From Lathyrus oleraceus (Eukaryota > Streptophyta > Magnoliopsida > Fabales > Fabaceae), in contig NC_066580.1 of the NCBI RefSeq assembly GCF_024323335.1, positions 137,903,648 to 137,967,647 on the forward strand: 64,000 bases of DNA, read 5' to 3'. Each line of letters opens with the position of its first letter. Position 1 is the stretch's first letter. The notes under the pieces are model-generated. The model worked only from the letters and a program-made list of their open reading frames with translations, had not been told where the DNA came from and searched no databases. The translations under genes were made by a program, and so were the position numbers. Positions 10,363 to 23,900 of the stretch are shown here, one piece after another.

Positions 10363-13361
10363 ATTTTAATCATTGCCACTTCAGGAACTTCAATCATGGT
10401 CCGCTTGGTGGCACCCATTCCTTTAGTTTTCGAGAAGATTATTCTGACATCTTCCTCATCTTCTTCTAAAGTATAGACATGGTCGTCAACAAGGTGACCA
10501 ACGCTCGAGAAATATTCTGACAATGAGAGCACTTGTCCTTCCTTAGCTATTGGCGGCAACTTCTTCAAATTCTTGGAGTTGTATCCCAATCCTAAGCGAT
10601 CCTTATTGTTGGGTATCTCAAACATTCTTCCCCGTCCTAGGGGATGTCCTTTATTTATGATAGTCAAGGCGTCTTGGAGAGAGGCCATCGAAAATTCGGA
10701 ATTTTTTTATTCATCCCTCGTTGGGCAAACCATTTCAACATTGTTAACTTCGAATGACTGAAATAGGACTTCCTTCTTTTCTCCTTCTCCTTAAATGTAA
10801 TGGAAATATGCAAGATGACTCACCATAATATCCTCCTCACCTTTTACGGCAAGCAGTTTATCGTTTACCAAAAATTTTAACCTTTGATGGAGTGTTGAAG
10901 TAACAACATTGGCTGAGTGAATCCATGGTCTTCTAAGTAGACAACTGTAATCTGGATGGATGTCCATGAAAAAGAAAGTGATAGAGAAAATATGGGGACC
11001 AATCTTAATAGGCAGATCTACTTCACCAATCACGGTCCTCCTTGACCCATAAAAGGCTCTCACCACAAGCTCAATCGGTTTCATTACGAGTCCTTCAATG
11101 GTTAACTTAGCAAGGGATCCCTTTGGCATCACATTGAGGGAAGATATAATATCTACTAAAACTCTTGATAGAATTGTGTCTACACACTCAATAGAAATAT
11201 GGAGAGTCTTGTTGTGATTTCTTCCCTCAGAGAGAAGTTCCTCGTCACTAAAACCCAAGCTTAAGCTAGTAGCGATGTTGTTAACTACCCCTTCAAACTG
11301 GCATGTTGAAATTTCTTGTGGCACATGAGTTATCCTCAAGAACCTTACCAAGGCATACCTATGCACTTCAGAGCACATCAACAGAGACAACATCAAAAAA
11401 TTTGATGGCATTTGGTTGAGTTTCTCAACCACTCGATAATCTCTCTTCTTGGTATCGCGTAGGAACTCTTCAACTTCATTGGAGGGTACAAGGTTCTGAC
11501 TTTGCTGAGTATCATCAATTTTCTTGCCCTTATCCAAGGTTGAAGGATTGCTATGACCAATCGGAGGAGGTTCGGGTGCAAAGATCCTCCCACTTCTCGT
11601 GACTCCACTAGTGTCGGCGACGTTGATCATTGGATCACTATACTTCAATGCTTCTTCTTGAATATTCTAACCATGGATGTAGACTGGGGGGTCATACACC
11701 CATGGTACTGCCTTGCTGTCATTGTACGAGAATGGTGTCAAAACTATTATTATCATCAGAGTAACAAGATTTGCTGAGAGAGTTAGCTGAGACAAATTAT
11801 ACAGAATTTGTAGAAGGGGGACTTCGTCGTATGGTATCTCGAGGGTGGACACACCTTAGAGCGTAGGGGGTCGATCAATTAAAATAATTCCTTGATTCAT
11901 CAGAGTATGAATGGAGGCCTTCAATACCTCACACCGTTGCGGGTCCTTTAAAGAATGTTCACAAGTATCAGTGCAAACTGAGAATGCGTCACTTTTTATG
12001 AGTACGTGCTTGATTTCAATGAGAGGAGTCTTTAATCCTCTAACAGAGGTTATCATTTTCCTTCCATCGTCCAATTCTACCATATTTATATTTACCTTAT
12101 TGTGTGGAGGCATAGGATTATTGTTTACATTCGGCCCATTGGGTGCGAATGTAATTGCCTTTGAATTAATAAGATCTTGGACCTTGTACTTCAATGCTTT
12201 GCAATTTTCAATAGAATTCCCGGGGGCTCTGGAATGGAATTCATAATGGGCATTCACATTATAACCAGGAGGAAGAACTACTAGTGGGGGTCCTAACTCT
12301 CTCAATTGTACAAGTGATCCTCTTAGTAAGTATGGTAAAATATGGTTGTATGGCATAAGAGCCAGGTCAAATCTTCTTCCAGGCCTTCTTGCTCTTTGTT
12401 GCTGCTGATACTAGGGTCGATGACGTTGTTGTTATTGTGGATAATGTTATTATGGTTGTTGGTAGTGTTGTTGCCACTGTTGTTGAGGTTGAATGTAAAT
12501 AGTAAATGATTGTTGTTGAATTGGTTGAACGGGGGCCATAGTGGCCACTTGTTGGTATGGAACTTGATAAGCTGGAGCCCTTGCTCGGACAACTGTTGTT
12601 GCACTAGTCTCACCTTCTATTTTCTTTGCATAGGGAATAAAAGGTTTCTTTCTACGTCGGATGTACTTGCAGAGTTTTGAATCTTGCCCATCTTGATCAT
12701 GTTATCCATCCTTTCATCGGCCAACACCAAATTAGAAAAGTTGGAGGAGGTATTTCCCACCATTTTGTCAAGGTATGGACCTTGTAAGTTACCCTTGAAC
12801 ATGTCTATTAATTCTCTCTCCAATAGTGGTGGTTGTACTCAGGCTAATAGCTCCCTCCATCTCTGGGCGTACTCTTTAAAGGATCCTCAGACTTTTATGT
12901 TAAATTCTACAACTGGGTGCGGTTCGGCGCCATATTAGTGTTCTACTGATAGTGTTTGAGGAAAGCATCGACCATTTCTCTCCAAGTACGAATATGAGTT
13001 CCCTCCAATTGCATGTATCAGTATAAGGATGCCCCACTAAGTGAATCTTGGAAAAAGTGCATCAAGAGTCGGTCATCATTGGAATAGGCAACTATTTTCT
13101 GATAGTAGGCTCTGATGTGGGTCCTAGGGTCACTGTTTCCCTTATACTTTTCAAAGTATGGGACTTTAAATTTGATTTGGATAACCACGCCAGGTACCAA
13201 GCACATTTCTGATGCATCAAGACCTAAAGCATCAGTACTCTCAATTGCTTTAAGTTTCTCCTCAGTAGCCTTTACCTTCTTCTCTACTTCATTGGTCGCC
13301 AGACCAAAAGCTTCGTATTGAGAGGCATCTCTGGGGTTGAAGAAAGCATCATGTTGATCAT
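10359..13361 (-). pseudogene. Element D gag-protease remnant (left part)
   Basis: From right to left: the capsid-like region (13350-12600, with YFEKYKGNSDPRTH and FFQDSLSGASLY) and a Q/N-rich linker near 12600-12400. The derived zinc knuckle follows at about 12270-12200, where the first cysteine is replaced by tyrosine (HYEFHSRAPG). The protease is at 11648-10791. A G-patch-like C-terminus (NKDRLGLGY) is at 10688-10359. The protease active site, DTGSS in intact relatives, reads DIISS, so it is inactive. Several stops and frameshifts occur. The N-terminal part lies beyond element C at 61299-61640. Confidence 0.87.
13357..13361. repeat. Target-site duplication of element C, left copy (ATCAT)
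   Basis: ATCAT immediately precedes the LTR edge TGTCGCATC at 13362 and recurs at 61294-61298 right after the far LTR edge. Confidence 0.88.
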
Positions 13362-16300
13362 TGTCGCATCTCGAAAAATACGATCCCTCGCGATGGTCGC
13401 GGAAAAATTAGTTCGAACAGAGTCTCCACCGAACTTTATTTATCCCAATGAAGGAATAGGAAAATATCGATAAAACCTTTAGAAAATAGAATAATGGTTG
13501 TCACAACCATATTCAAGTTCGGGAATCGATTACGCAAGGGGAAGGTATTAGCACCTCTCACGTCCGTTGAACTCAACGGGAACCTTTTAGTTGAATTTGT
13601 GATTTTAATGTTAGTTAATGTTGTTTGTTTTCTTAGAGTGAATAAAGATTGAAAATAGAGATGGATGGAAACCTCAAAAGGGGGAAAAGGGAAGTTTTTT
13701 ATTAGTGTGCTCGCAAAGATCTCGCAATCTCCTGCCTACGTATCCTTATGGTGCAATAAGGAAATCAGAGCATTCGTAGTTCGGGGAACTACGATTGGTT
13801 GGTGTCTTTTAATGAACAACTGTTTATATCGCGCTCTAAAGGCTAAAAGTTGTCTTGTCTACTCTCGGAGGAGACTTAAGCATTGGTTTGTTGTGCGCGT
13901 TAGAAAGGATTAAACAGTGTTCTTTTCTAAAAGAGTTAAGTTTTCAATCGCACAGGGCGAGAAATTTAGGTTTAATGTGTTTGGTATTTTGAAGAAGAAT
14001 GACAAAAATTGAGCAAATATGGTGCACACCAATCGTTCAATTATTCGAGGAATAACAAGGCGAACGCCTTTACTCCCTTTTCGTTAAAATTATTATTAAA
14101 ATATGTTTGCAGAAATCGAATATGCGTGGTAGTGAGGCAAGTGCCTCCCACTTGCTTATTCAAGGAATAACGAGGCGAACACCGCCCAATCCATTATCCA
14201 AGTTTATTTGGAGTGTTTTAATCGGACTATAAAAAAATCGAGCAATATGGCGAGTGTCAATCGTTCAATTATTCGAGAGATGGTGAGGCAAACGCCTACC
14301 ATTCTCCTTTTCATCCGAAGTTTAAGTTATGAAAGAAAGTCTTTAGAAGTTATATTGACTTAGAGAAAATGATTTGAATTTGAATTTTGTAATGTTTTTT
14401 AATCGGGCGACAAGAATTTGAACAATATGGCAAATGTTAATCATTCAAATACTCGAGAGATAGTGAAGCCAACTCCTCCTACACTCTTTTTCATCCCAAG
14501 TTTAGAATTAAAAGTTTGATCAGACGACAAGAATTCGAGCAATGTGGTGATCGCCAATTATTCGAATACTTGTGAGATAGTGTAGCAAATACCTCCTATG
14601 CTTTTTTTCATCCAAAGCTTAAGATTAAAAGGTTTTGAGGAGTATATTGATTAAAAGGATTTGGGTTTGAATTCATTAGAATTAATTGGTCCTTAGACGG
14701 GAATACTTGGTGTTGGACCAAGATTATATCCATTTTAGAGAGAAAAAAAAAAGAATTAATCACTTACATTAATAATTAACCTCCTATTTAATTAATCATA
14801 ACGTTCTAACGAAATAAATAAAGAGAATCAAAAAATCAAAATCGTGTTACAAAAATTCTCCTATTATTGGTAATTATAATACACCTAAATAAAATAACAA
14901 ATAAAGAAAAGTGAACTAAATGAATTAATTCAATTAAAAAAATGTGGGGGTGAGCCAAAATAAAATAAAAAAGTTTCTATGTAGAACATCAAGTTTAAAG
15001 GGCCCATAAGGCCCAACAAACCTACACTTGCCCACCGGATTGGGCTTAACGACCCATATCCAATCCAAACAGCAAGCACCAACCAATGGCCTAGATGGGA
15101 TACAACGGTCAAAAGGGAGGGAGGTGACTAGCCTCAACCTTTCTCCTCCAATAATCACATGTGGCAGTCATGCCATAATGAATTTGAATTGGGAATCCAC
15201 CTAATCATGGGGAATAATAATAGCTGGCAATGCATTAAAGGAAACTTTAACAAAAGGACCAATCAATAATGATGTTTAATAAAAATCAATTCCAGATTCT
15301 GAATCTCTTCAATGCCCTCGTTTCCATTGACCGAATAAATATATATAAAACTTCTCTCTTCTTCCATTCAAACAGTCACAATATTCTAAATGAAATTCTT
15401 TCTCCTTACGCATATCAACCAAAAAAAACCAGCAGTGGAAAAATAATGAACACCTTTCGGTGTTCTACCTCACGTAAACCCCGATTTCGAACAATACCAA
15501 TCACGAAAACAGCAATCTTGAAAAATTAAAAGCGACCACACTCCCCTCCTGTTTCTAAGCCCCGAATTAATTTTAGCACATCTTTCTTGTATCATTCGTT
15601 TGATTGAAGCTCTTCAGGAGACAAACTTGGTTTGTGTTTTCTTTTTTAACTTCAAGTGAACCTCCTTCCAATGTCGTTTGCTTCAGAGTTGCGGAGCGTG
15701 CTTCACTGTCGTTTTCCTCTTTATCGTCATCAGCTTATCCTTGAAATGCGCCAACACCACCAACCATTATCTCCCCTTCAATGCTTATGGCTTTTTCCTT
15801 AGGCGGGTAATTCTTATGCCTCATTGAACCACAATGTTCACTACCTTCTAGCTGTTAATTCAACAAGACGTAAATTACTGTCAATGTCGTCATTGCATAT
15901 GTCTTAGCGACTTCATCCTTAGAATATGTCTTTGCCATATTACACAACTTCCCAATGACATAGGATGCGAAATGCTTATTATGTGTTACGGATCGATGCT
16001 TGGTTATCGATTTTCTAAAATTGAATAATAATGTTGAACAAATGTTATTCATGTCATGTTCAGTGTGGGTGTATGCAAGTTGTTATTGTGAGGCTTAAGA
16101 TTATTATCGTATGACTTTTATTGGATTGGTTCTGGACAGGTTGAGATGTCTTATACAAATGGATGCACAACCGAACGGGAATGAACCGAACATGGAAGAT
16201 CAATGATTGGACGCCTCATATTCACAACTTATTCTCTCTCGACTCAAGTTATGTAGCATGTCGTTAACATGATGTAGTACAATCAGGACATTGGCTACCT

Positions 16301-17432
16301 TATAAATAATCATTATATGTTTGTAATTTCAATTGTCATCCTGTGATTTGATGCCCACATGTATTCCCTTATACATTTTTGCCTTACCATTCTCACTTGA
16401 GTGTTGACTTGGACCTTGTAATATAAATTTGGAATTTGAGTCATGGGCTTAAGCTGGTCTTGTTTGGGCTTGGTGAACTATAGTTCTCATTCTGAACTTT
16501 TATCCGAATAATGAATGAGTGAAGAAGTCAATTTTGATTTAAAACAAGCATGGCCCATATTTGGTATGAAATAATTCTAACATTACTTTGAAACTTCTAA
16601 AATCAATTTAAAATAATAAAAAATAAAAAATAATGATTTCTAAAATAATTTGACAAATAATGACGAAATAATTTCCCAAAATTAACCTAAATCTCAAAAA
16701 TTAAATTTGAATATCTGAAATCGATTTTGGACCAAATCAATTTGAAATAATAAAAAATAAAAAATAATGATTTCTAAAACTAATTTGATAAATAATGACG
16801 AAATAATTTCCCAAAATTAACCTAAATCTCAAAAATTAAATTTGAATATCTGAAATCGATTTTGGACCAAATCAATTTGAACTTCGAAAATAAATTTGAA
16901 ATTGAAATCAATTGGGAAAAAGGTTATGACACAATGATGAATGTAATAACACCATGAAGTGGATTGTCGGATCCAAATGATAACAAGGCCTTGAATTAAA
17001 TTGAGCCATGATGAACAGATGAATTTATCATTGAACCATACACTAGAAATATATAACCAAGAATCAATTACTGGTCCTGAATGAACATGGATCCAATAGT
17101 GAAGTGAGGTACGAAGCCCAAATGGATATCCTAGTCAAACATATATGTGATAAACCTCAAAAGGTAAAGGCACGATCATGCTTGATCAAATGCCTCAAGA
17201 TAACTGATTCACCATGCAAGAGAAAATGTCCACCAATGTTATAAACCAATAGATTTAGGGTTCAAACGCTCAATGCACCTCAAATTGCTGATGAACCCAA
17301 GTATCTACTAAGTGTAAGCATAAAGTCATGTATTCAAGTCATATGTCTCCTTGTGTTGAGCAATGCTTATTCCGATGAAATGAATGCTTAACGAAAGTTT
17401 TTAAATTGCCCGGACAAAATTGGGGTATGATA
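13362..17432 (-). repeat. 3' LTR of element C (about 4.07 kb)
   Basis: The left edge TGTCGCATC (13362) and the right edge GGGGTATGATA (17432) match 54695 and 61293 of the right LTR. The terminal CA at the right edge has become TA. Relative to the right copy it lacks about 1.4 kb at position ~15583, and it carries a private 134-bp tandem duplication. Short ORFs here (for example 15269-15529) are not supported as genes. Confidence 0.9.
16611..16878. repeat. Two-copy tandem duplication, period 134 bp, in left LTR of C
   Basis: The AT-rich block starting AAATAATAAAAAATAAAAAA at 16611 repeats at 16745. The right LTR has it once (about 60600-60740), so the duplication arose after insertion. Confidence 0.87.
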
Positions 17433-17446
17433 ACTGTCCCTATTTA
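17433..17446 (-). other. Polypurine tract region of element C
   Basis: On the minus strand, AAATAGGGACAGT abuts the 3' LTR. It corresponds to AATAGGGGCAGC beside element B's 3' LTR. Confidence 0.7.
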
Positions 17447-17630
17447 ATTACCTTGAACTAGAAGGTATGAATGACAATAGTCTTTGTACATTCATGGTGG
17501 AAGATAATTAAATACGAAAAGACCCATATTTTGTCCTTTGAAATGCAAGGAAGAAATGCAGAAAGGAAATATGGTGAGAAATATAGTAAGGAAAGTCATC
17601 GTTAGGTAAATGAAACGGTCAAGACTCTCT
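17447..17630. other. Non-coding 3' region of element C next to the PPT
   Basis: This is unique-looking sequence between the polypurine tract and the tandem-repeat array. No ORF or RNA gene is recognised. Confidence 0.6.
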
Positions 17631-17639
17631 GGGAATTAT

Positions 17640-19395
17640 CAGAATAATATCTTGGATGTTGCAATCGAGATATTCCAATAATGGAATGATACCTCAATTG
17701 TACCCAATATTTTCTGAGCATTAGCAAAGCAGTATCTTGAGTTGAGCACGAGAGATTCTCTGAGGACCCACAAAGAAGTGCCTTATATGATATAATTAAG
17801 ATATTCCAACAAGGGAATGATACCTTAATTGAATCTAAGACTCTTAGAGGATACTATAGTAGTATCTCTCAACACGGATGAGACTCTTCATATTAATGGA
17901 GTAACATCTCAAACGGACAAATGAGATTCTCTGAATCAACGAAGCAGCATCTTAAATGATATAATTAAGATATTCCAACAAGGGAATGATACCTTAATTG
18001 AATCTAAGATTCTTCACGGATACTAGAGCAATATCTCTAAAAAAATGAATGAGACTCTTTGTATTAATGAAGCAGCATATCAAACGGATAAATGAGATTC
18101 TTCATATTAATGAAGCAGTATCTCAGGCAAATGGATGAGATTCTCTGTATCAATGAAGCAGCATCTTATATGATAGAATCAAGATATTCTAACAAGGAAA
18201 TGATACCTTAATTGAATCTAAGACTCTTCGAGGATACTATAGCAGTATCTCCAAGAACAAATGAGACTCTTCAAATTAATGAAGCAGTATATCAAACAGA
18301 TGGATGAGATTCTCTGTATCAACAAAGTAGTATCTTACATGATATAATAAAGATATTACAACAAGGGAATGATACCTTAATTGAATCTAAGACTCTTCGA
18401 GGATACTAGAGCAATATCTCAATAAACAAATGAGATTCTTCAGATAAATGAAGCAGTATCTCAAACAGATAAATGAGATTCTTCAAATAAATGAAGCAGT
18501 ATCTTAAATAGATAAATGAGATTCTTTAGATAAATAAAGCAGTATCTCAAATGGACAAATGAGATTCTCCGAATCAACGAAGCATCATCTTATATGATAT
18601 AGTTAAGATATTCCAACAAGGGAATGATACCTTAATTGAATCTAAGGTTCTTCGAGGATACTAGAGCAGTATCTCTAAAAAAACGAATGAGACTCTTCGT
18701 ATTAATGAAGCAGCATCTCAAACGGATAAATGAGATTCTCCAAATCAATGAAGCAACATCTCAAACGGATAAATGAGATTCTTCATATTAATGAAGCAGT
18801 ATCTCAGACAGATGGATGAGATTCTTTGTATCAACGAAGAAACATCTTATATGATATAATCAAGATATTCCAACAAGGGAATGATACCTTAATTGAATCT
18901 AAGACTCTTCGAGGATACTAGAGCAGTATCTCTAAGAACAAATGAGACTCTTCAAATTAATGAAGCAGTATCTCAAACAGATGGATGAGATTCTCTGTAT
19001 CAATGAAGCAGTATCTTACATGATATAATCAAGATATTTCAACAAGGGACTGATACCTTAATTGAATCTAAGACTCTTTGAGGATACTAGAGCAATATCT
19101 GAAGAAACAAATGAGAATCTTTTGATAAATGAAGTAGTATCTCAAACAAATAAATGAGATTCTTCAGATAAATGATGCATTATCTCAAACAGATAAATGA
19201 GATTCTTTAGATAAATGAAGCAGTATCTCAAACAGATAAATGAGATTCTTTAGATAAATGAAGCATGATCTCAAACAGATAAATGAGATTCTTCAGATAA
19301 ATGAAGCAGTATCTCAAACAGATAAATGAAGCAGTATCTTAAACAGATAAATGAGATTCTTCAGATAAATGAAGCAGTATCTCAAACGTTCATCT
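17640..19395. repeat. Tandem repeats (43-bp monomer, higher-order units) in C's 3' region
   Basis: A 43-bp unit of the type AAACAGATAAATGAGATTCT...GAAGCAGTATCTC repeats cleanly at about 19100-19395 and in variants back to 17640. Interspersed longer units contain GATATTCCAACAAGGGAATG and recur at about 17800, 17960, 18175, 18345, 18600, 18855 and 19025, making an irregular higher-order pattern. It lies between integrase and the 3' LTR, the hypervariable part of Ogre elements known to seed satellites. Confidence 0.9.
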
Positions 19396-20750
19396 GTTAG
19401 GGGAAATAATTCAGAAAAGACTCCCTTTGGAGGAGATTTACTAGAAATGCTCTGCAGGGGAGAAGCTCATTAGAGACTCTTTAAGGTAACCTCTTCTTAG
19501 GTAGAAATGATAGCAAAGACGCTGGGGAATTTCGTTATTAACCATAAAATTTGAAGAATGACTTGTTGGGAAATAATTTCATGAGCACATGTAGGGTATA
19601 ACTCTATTGACTTAAATGAGGAAAGTCCGGGATACATATGAATAATCCTGGATCCTAATATTTTGGTGTGATTTTTGTATGATGTTCCACTTTGGGTGGA
19701 AGTACCATGCTTAGAATGATGCATGTGATATATGCAAGTATGCGATTGCTGGGGGATATTTAGGATGCCTACATAGGAATGTGAACGGTTTTTTATCCTT
19801 TTTTTAATGAAAATCTCGTTTCTACAGGAGTGTTATGCATGGGTATGTTGATGATTGATAGGATCGTGTTATAAAATTCCTGTTTGGCAAGAAAATTATG
19901 CATGAACTGATGCATGTGATGCAAGTGGGAATGCAAAATGGATAATTGGGCATGTCTTTTTGAAGTTGCTCTCCCTCCTTGAAGACACGGGTTCTTTTGG
20001 TGCCCCGGTTAATGAGTTTTGTTTTGATGAAGATGCCAACGGTGTGGACTTTCTGTTGTCGGGGAGACCAATGGAAATCAGGCTTCGATGCCCTTTTTTT
20101 GGTAATTGGAAATATACTTGGGCATTTCAAGCTATTGAGGGGTTCATACTTTTTAACACTCGATACTTTTAACTACACCACATTTTGTTAACGCTTATGT
20201 CAAAACTGCACTAGAGACTTGTCGGCGATAGGCTGCACATGAGTACATTTCTAAAGGAAATTGAGTTGTTAGTAATGGGAGTGACCATGGTTGTCTGCGA
20301 ATGATCCAACATCTTTATGAAACAAGAACAATCTTGGAGGCTATGAGTATCCCCCTTTTTATATCTCAAGAGTAATTTTATCAGTTTGTTCAAATGTTTT
20401 TTTCATTTTCTCCAAAATTTTAAAAACAATGCTTATCAGTAATAAAGGGGTTTTGCAAACAAGCAGATAAAATACAAAATAATTTGGGCACAACTTTGGT
20501 GAGAAAATTTCTCTTTTTATTGATTTGACCCTTGAATGGGCAACTGTACAAAGAGATGAAATTCCTTAATAATGTAATTGTTGTATATAAAGCTATAATG
20601 GCAATAAAAATCGAGTTTCAACACTCCTATGATCCTCATGTCTTTAACGGTCCGAGAACCTTGCCTCTGAAAAAGTCAGGTGGATTGATTCTTCGCCTTC
20701 AGGGGTATGATAAATGCCTGAAAGTGCAGTTCTTTCCTTGGAATTAATCC
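19396..20750. other. Non-coding 3' region of element C
   Basis: This is sequence between the tandem array and the hairpin-repeat block. Short ORFs occur on both strands, but none shows a recognisable domain or conservation in elements B or D. I see no structured feature beyond A/T-rich runs. Confidence 0.6.
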
Positions 20751-20756
20751 TTAATT

Positions 20757-20960
20757 TTTGCCTGGATCTCCCTTTCGGGTTTTCTATCCACCAGGATACC
20801 CTTTTTTGCCTGATCCTCCCTTTCGGGTTTTCAACTCAGCGGGTCAGAAATTCTTATTTTCATCCCTAATTTTTTCCTGGACCGCCCTTTCGGGTTTTCA
20901 ATCCACCAGGATAGCCATTTTTGCCAAAATCTCTCTTTCAGGTTTTCGATTTAGCGGCCT
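20757..20960. repeat. GCCTGGACCGCCC...GGGTTTTC hairpin repeats after C integrase
   Basis: Four degenerate copies of a roughly 60-bp unit of the form CCTGGAtC(T/G)CCCTTTCGGGTTTTC followed by TCCACCAGGATA. Each can fold through CCC/GGG and GGA/TCC pairings. The same block follows integrase in element B (34885-35100), so it is conserved between elements. Confidence 0.8.
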
Positions 20961-20976
20961 TTATTATTCCACTCTT

Positions 20977-23900
20977 TTAGGCAAAGTAGTTTTTAACTGC
21001 ATCAACATTTGTGGGGAGTGGCAATTCATCACCGTCCATAGTTGTGAGGATTAGAGCGCCTCCGGAAAAGGCTCTAACCACCACAAATGGACCTTCATAA
21101 TTTGACGTCCACTTTCCCCTAGAATCCTTGTGAATGGGCAGGATCTTCATCAACACCAGATCGCCTTCTTGGAATACCCTAGGACGAACTTTTTTATCAA
21201 ATGCCTTCTTAAGACGCCTCTGATAGAGTTGACTATGACATAACGCTTTTAAGCACTTCTCTTCAGTAAGGTTGAGCTCATCGAACCTTGCTTGAACCTA
21301 TTCCGCATTGTCTAACTTAGCCTCCATCAAGACTCTCATCGAGGGGATCTCTACTTCTACAGGAAGGACCGCTTCCATGCCATAAACCAAGGAATAAGGG
21401 GTTGCCCCTGTTGAAGTATGCACCGATGTATGATAACCGTGCAACGCAAAATGTATCATCTCATGCCAATCTTTATACGTGACTACCATCTTCTGAATAA
21501 TTTTCTTGATATTTTTGTTCGCAACTTCAACTGCCCCATTCATCTTGGGCCGATATGATGACGAGTTATTGTGTTCAATTTTGAACGTCGCACACAACTC
21601 CTCAATGGTCTTGTTGTTAAGGTTGGACCCGTTATCAATGATGATTTTGTTGGGAACTCCATATCGACATATGATATTATTCTTTAAAACGAGCAACTAC
21701 ATGCTTTGTGACATTTGCATAGGATGTAGCTTCGACCCATTTGGTGAAATAGTCTATGGCCATCAAGATAAACCTATGTCCATTAGATGCTTTGGGTTCT
21801 ATCATCCCGATCATGTCAATTCCCCACATAGAGAAAGGCCATGGTGATGCTATAACATTTAGAGGAGTAGGCGACACATGCACTTTGTCAGTATAAATTT
21901 GGCATTTATAGCATGTTCTGGTGTAATGATAACAGACAGCTTCCATTGTTAACTAGTAGTAACCAGCCCTCGGGATTTTCTTCTCCATTGCATGCCCATT
22001 TACATGGGTGCCAAAGGATCCTTCGTGTATATCCTTCATAAGCTGATTAGCTTCATGTTTGTCCACGCATCTGAGTAAGACCATGTCATAATTTTGCTTA
22101 TACAATACATCCCTATTTAAGAAGAACTTCTATGCCAACCTTCGTATAGTCCTCTTGTCAAGGCTGTAAGCCTCTTCCAGATATTCTTGCTTCTCTAGAT
22201 AATGCTTGATGTCGAAAAACCAGGGTTTGTCATCCGACTCTTCTGTTGTTGTCAAACAATGAGCAGGTTTGTCGAAATGCTTGATTTCAATATTAGGTTG
22301 ATGGTTAGGCCATATTAACTTATACATGGAAGCCAAGGTTGCTAGAGCATCTTCCATCTGATTCTCTTCTCGAGGAATATAAGAGAAAGTGATTTTGTCA
22401 AATTGTGGGATTAACTTCAGCACATAATCCCAATATGGAATTAGGTTAGCATGTCTCATTTCCCAATCACCTCTGATTTGAGGTATCACTAGAGCGGAAT
22501 CTTCGTATACCTCAAGGATTTTAATCTCTAACTCAATAGCCTCCTCTAGCCCCAATATGCGGGCTTCATATTCAGTCATGTTGTTTGTGCAGATGAAGCA
22601 AAGCTTTGCAGTGAATGGAAGATGAAAATTCTTAGGAGACATCAACACTGCCCCAATCCTATGACCTATAGCATTTGAAGCACCACCGAACATGAGAGTC
22701 CATTATTCTTCTGGTTTAGGTCCCTCACTAGGTTTAGGGGTTTCATAGTCCTTGACGAACATGATGTCCTCGTCTGGGAAGTCAAACTTCAACGGTTGGT
22801 AATCCTCTATTGGCTAGTGAGCAAGATGGTCTGCTAGTACACTTCCCTTGATGGCCTTTTATGAGACATATTGGATGTCGTACTCTGATAACAACATCTA
22901 CCATCGAGCAATTCTGTCAGTAAGAGATGGTTTCTCGAATATATACTTGATGGGGTCCATTTTGGATACTAACCAAGTCGTATGAGTCAGCATGTATTGT
23001 CTGAGACGCTTAGCGACCCACGCGAGTGTGCAACAAGTTTTTTCAAGCAATGAATATCTCGTCTCACAGTCATTAAACTTCTTGCTCAGATAATAGATAG
23101 CATGCTCTTTTTTACCAGTCTCGTCTTGTTGTCCCAACACATAGCCCATAGATTCGTCGAGTAGTGTTAAGTACATGATGAGAGGTCTTCCTTGGGCAGG
23201 GGGCATCAAAATGGATGGTTCTTGTAAGTATTCTTTGATCTTGTCAAAGGCTATTTAGAAATAATCATTCCACTCAATATCTTGACTTTTTCTCAATAGC
23301 TTGAGTATTGGTTTACACGTGGCGGTGAGATGAGAGATAAATCTGGCGATGTAGTTTAGTCTTCCTAAGAAACCGCGAACTTCTTTCTTAGTCTTTGGCG
23401 CAGGCATGTTCTGAATGGCTTTGACCTTGTCAAGATCCACTTCAATTCCTTTCTGGCTTACAATAAAGCCCAAAAGCTTCCCAGGTCGAACCCCAAATGT
23501 GCATTTGTTGGGGTTAAGCCTTAACCTAAACTTCCTCAATCGAGCAAATAACTTCTCCAGATTAGTGATGTGCTCCTCTTCTGTTTGGGATTTTGCAATG
23601 ATATCGTCAACATACACTTCGATCTCTTTATGAATCATGTCATGAAAGAGAGTCACTATGACACGCTGATATGTTGCCCCTGTATTTTTCAACCCGAATG
23701 GCATCACCTTGTAACAAAAGGTCCCCAAGAGGTGATGAATGTAGTTTTCTCCATGTCCTCCGGATCCATTTTAATTTGGTTATATCCGGAGAAACCATCC
23801 ATGAAGGAGAACACTGAGAACTGAGTTGTGTTATCTACCAATACATCAATGTGAGGTAATGGGAAAACGTCTTTGGGACTAGCTCTATTCAAATCTCGAT

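Larger units (their letters stand above)
7604..13361 (-). mobile_element. Element D, left part: decayed Ogre-like Ty3/gypsy element
   Basis: On the minus strand this holds gag, protease, RT, RNase H and the start of integrase, in that order from right to left, with many frameshifts and stops. It is homologous to intact element B along its length. It is cut on the left by Tekay element A inside the integrase zinc-binding region, and on the right by element C inside gag. Its gag N-terminus and ORF1 continue at 61294-63419. Rejoining the two sides across element C keeps the gag reading frame open, which supports the nesting. Confidence 0.88.

Noticed and set aside
17640..19395. Regularly spaced repeats that might suggest a CRISPR array
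   Set aside because: The units are directly tandem and diverged with no unique spacers, in plant DNA inside a retrotransposon.
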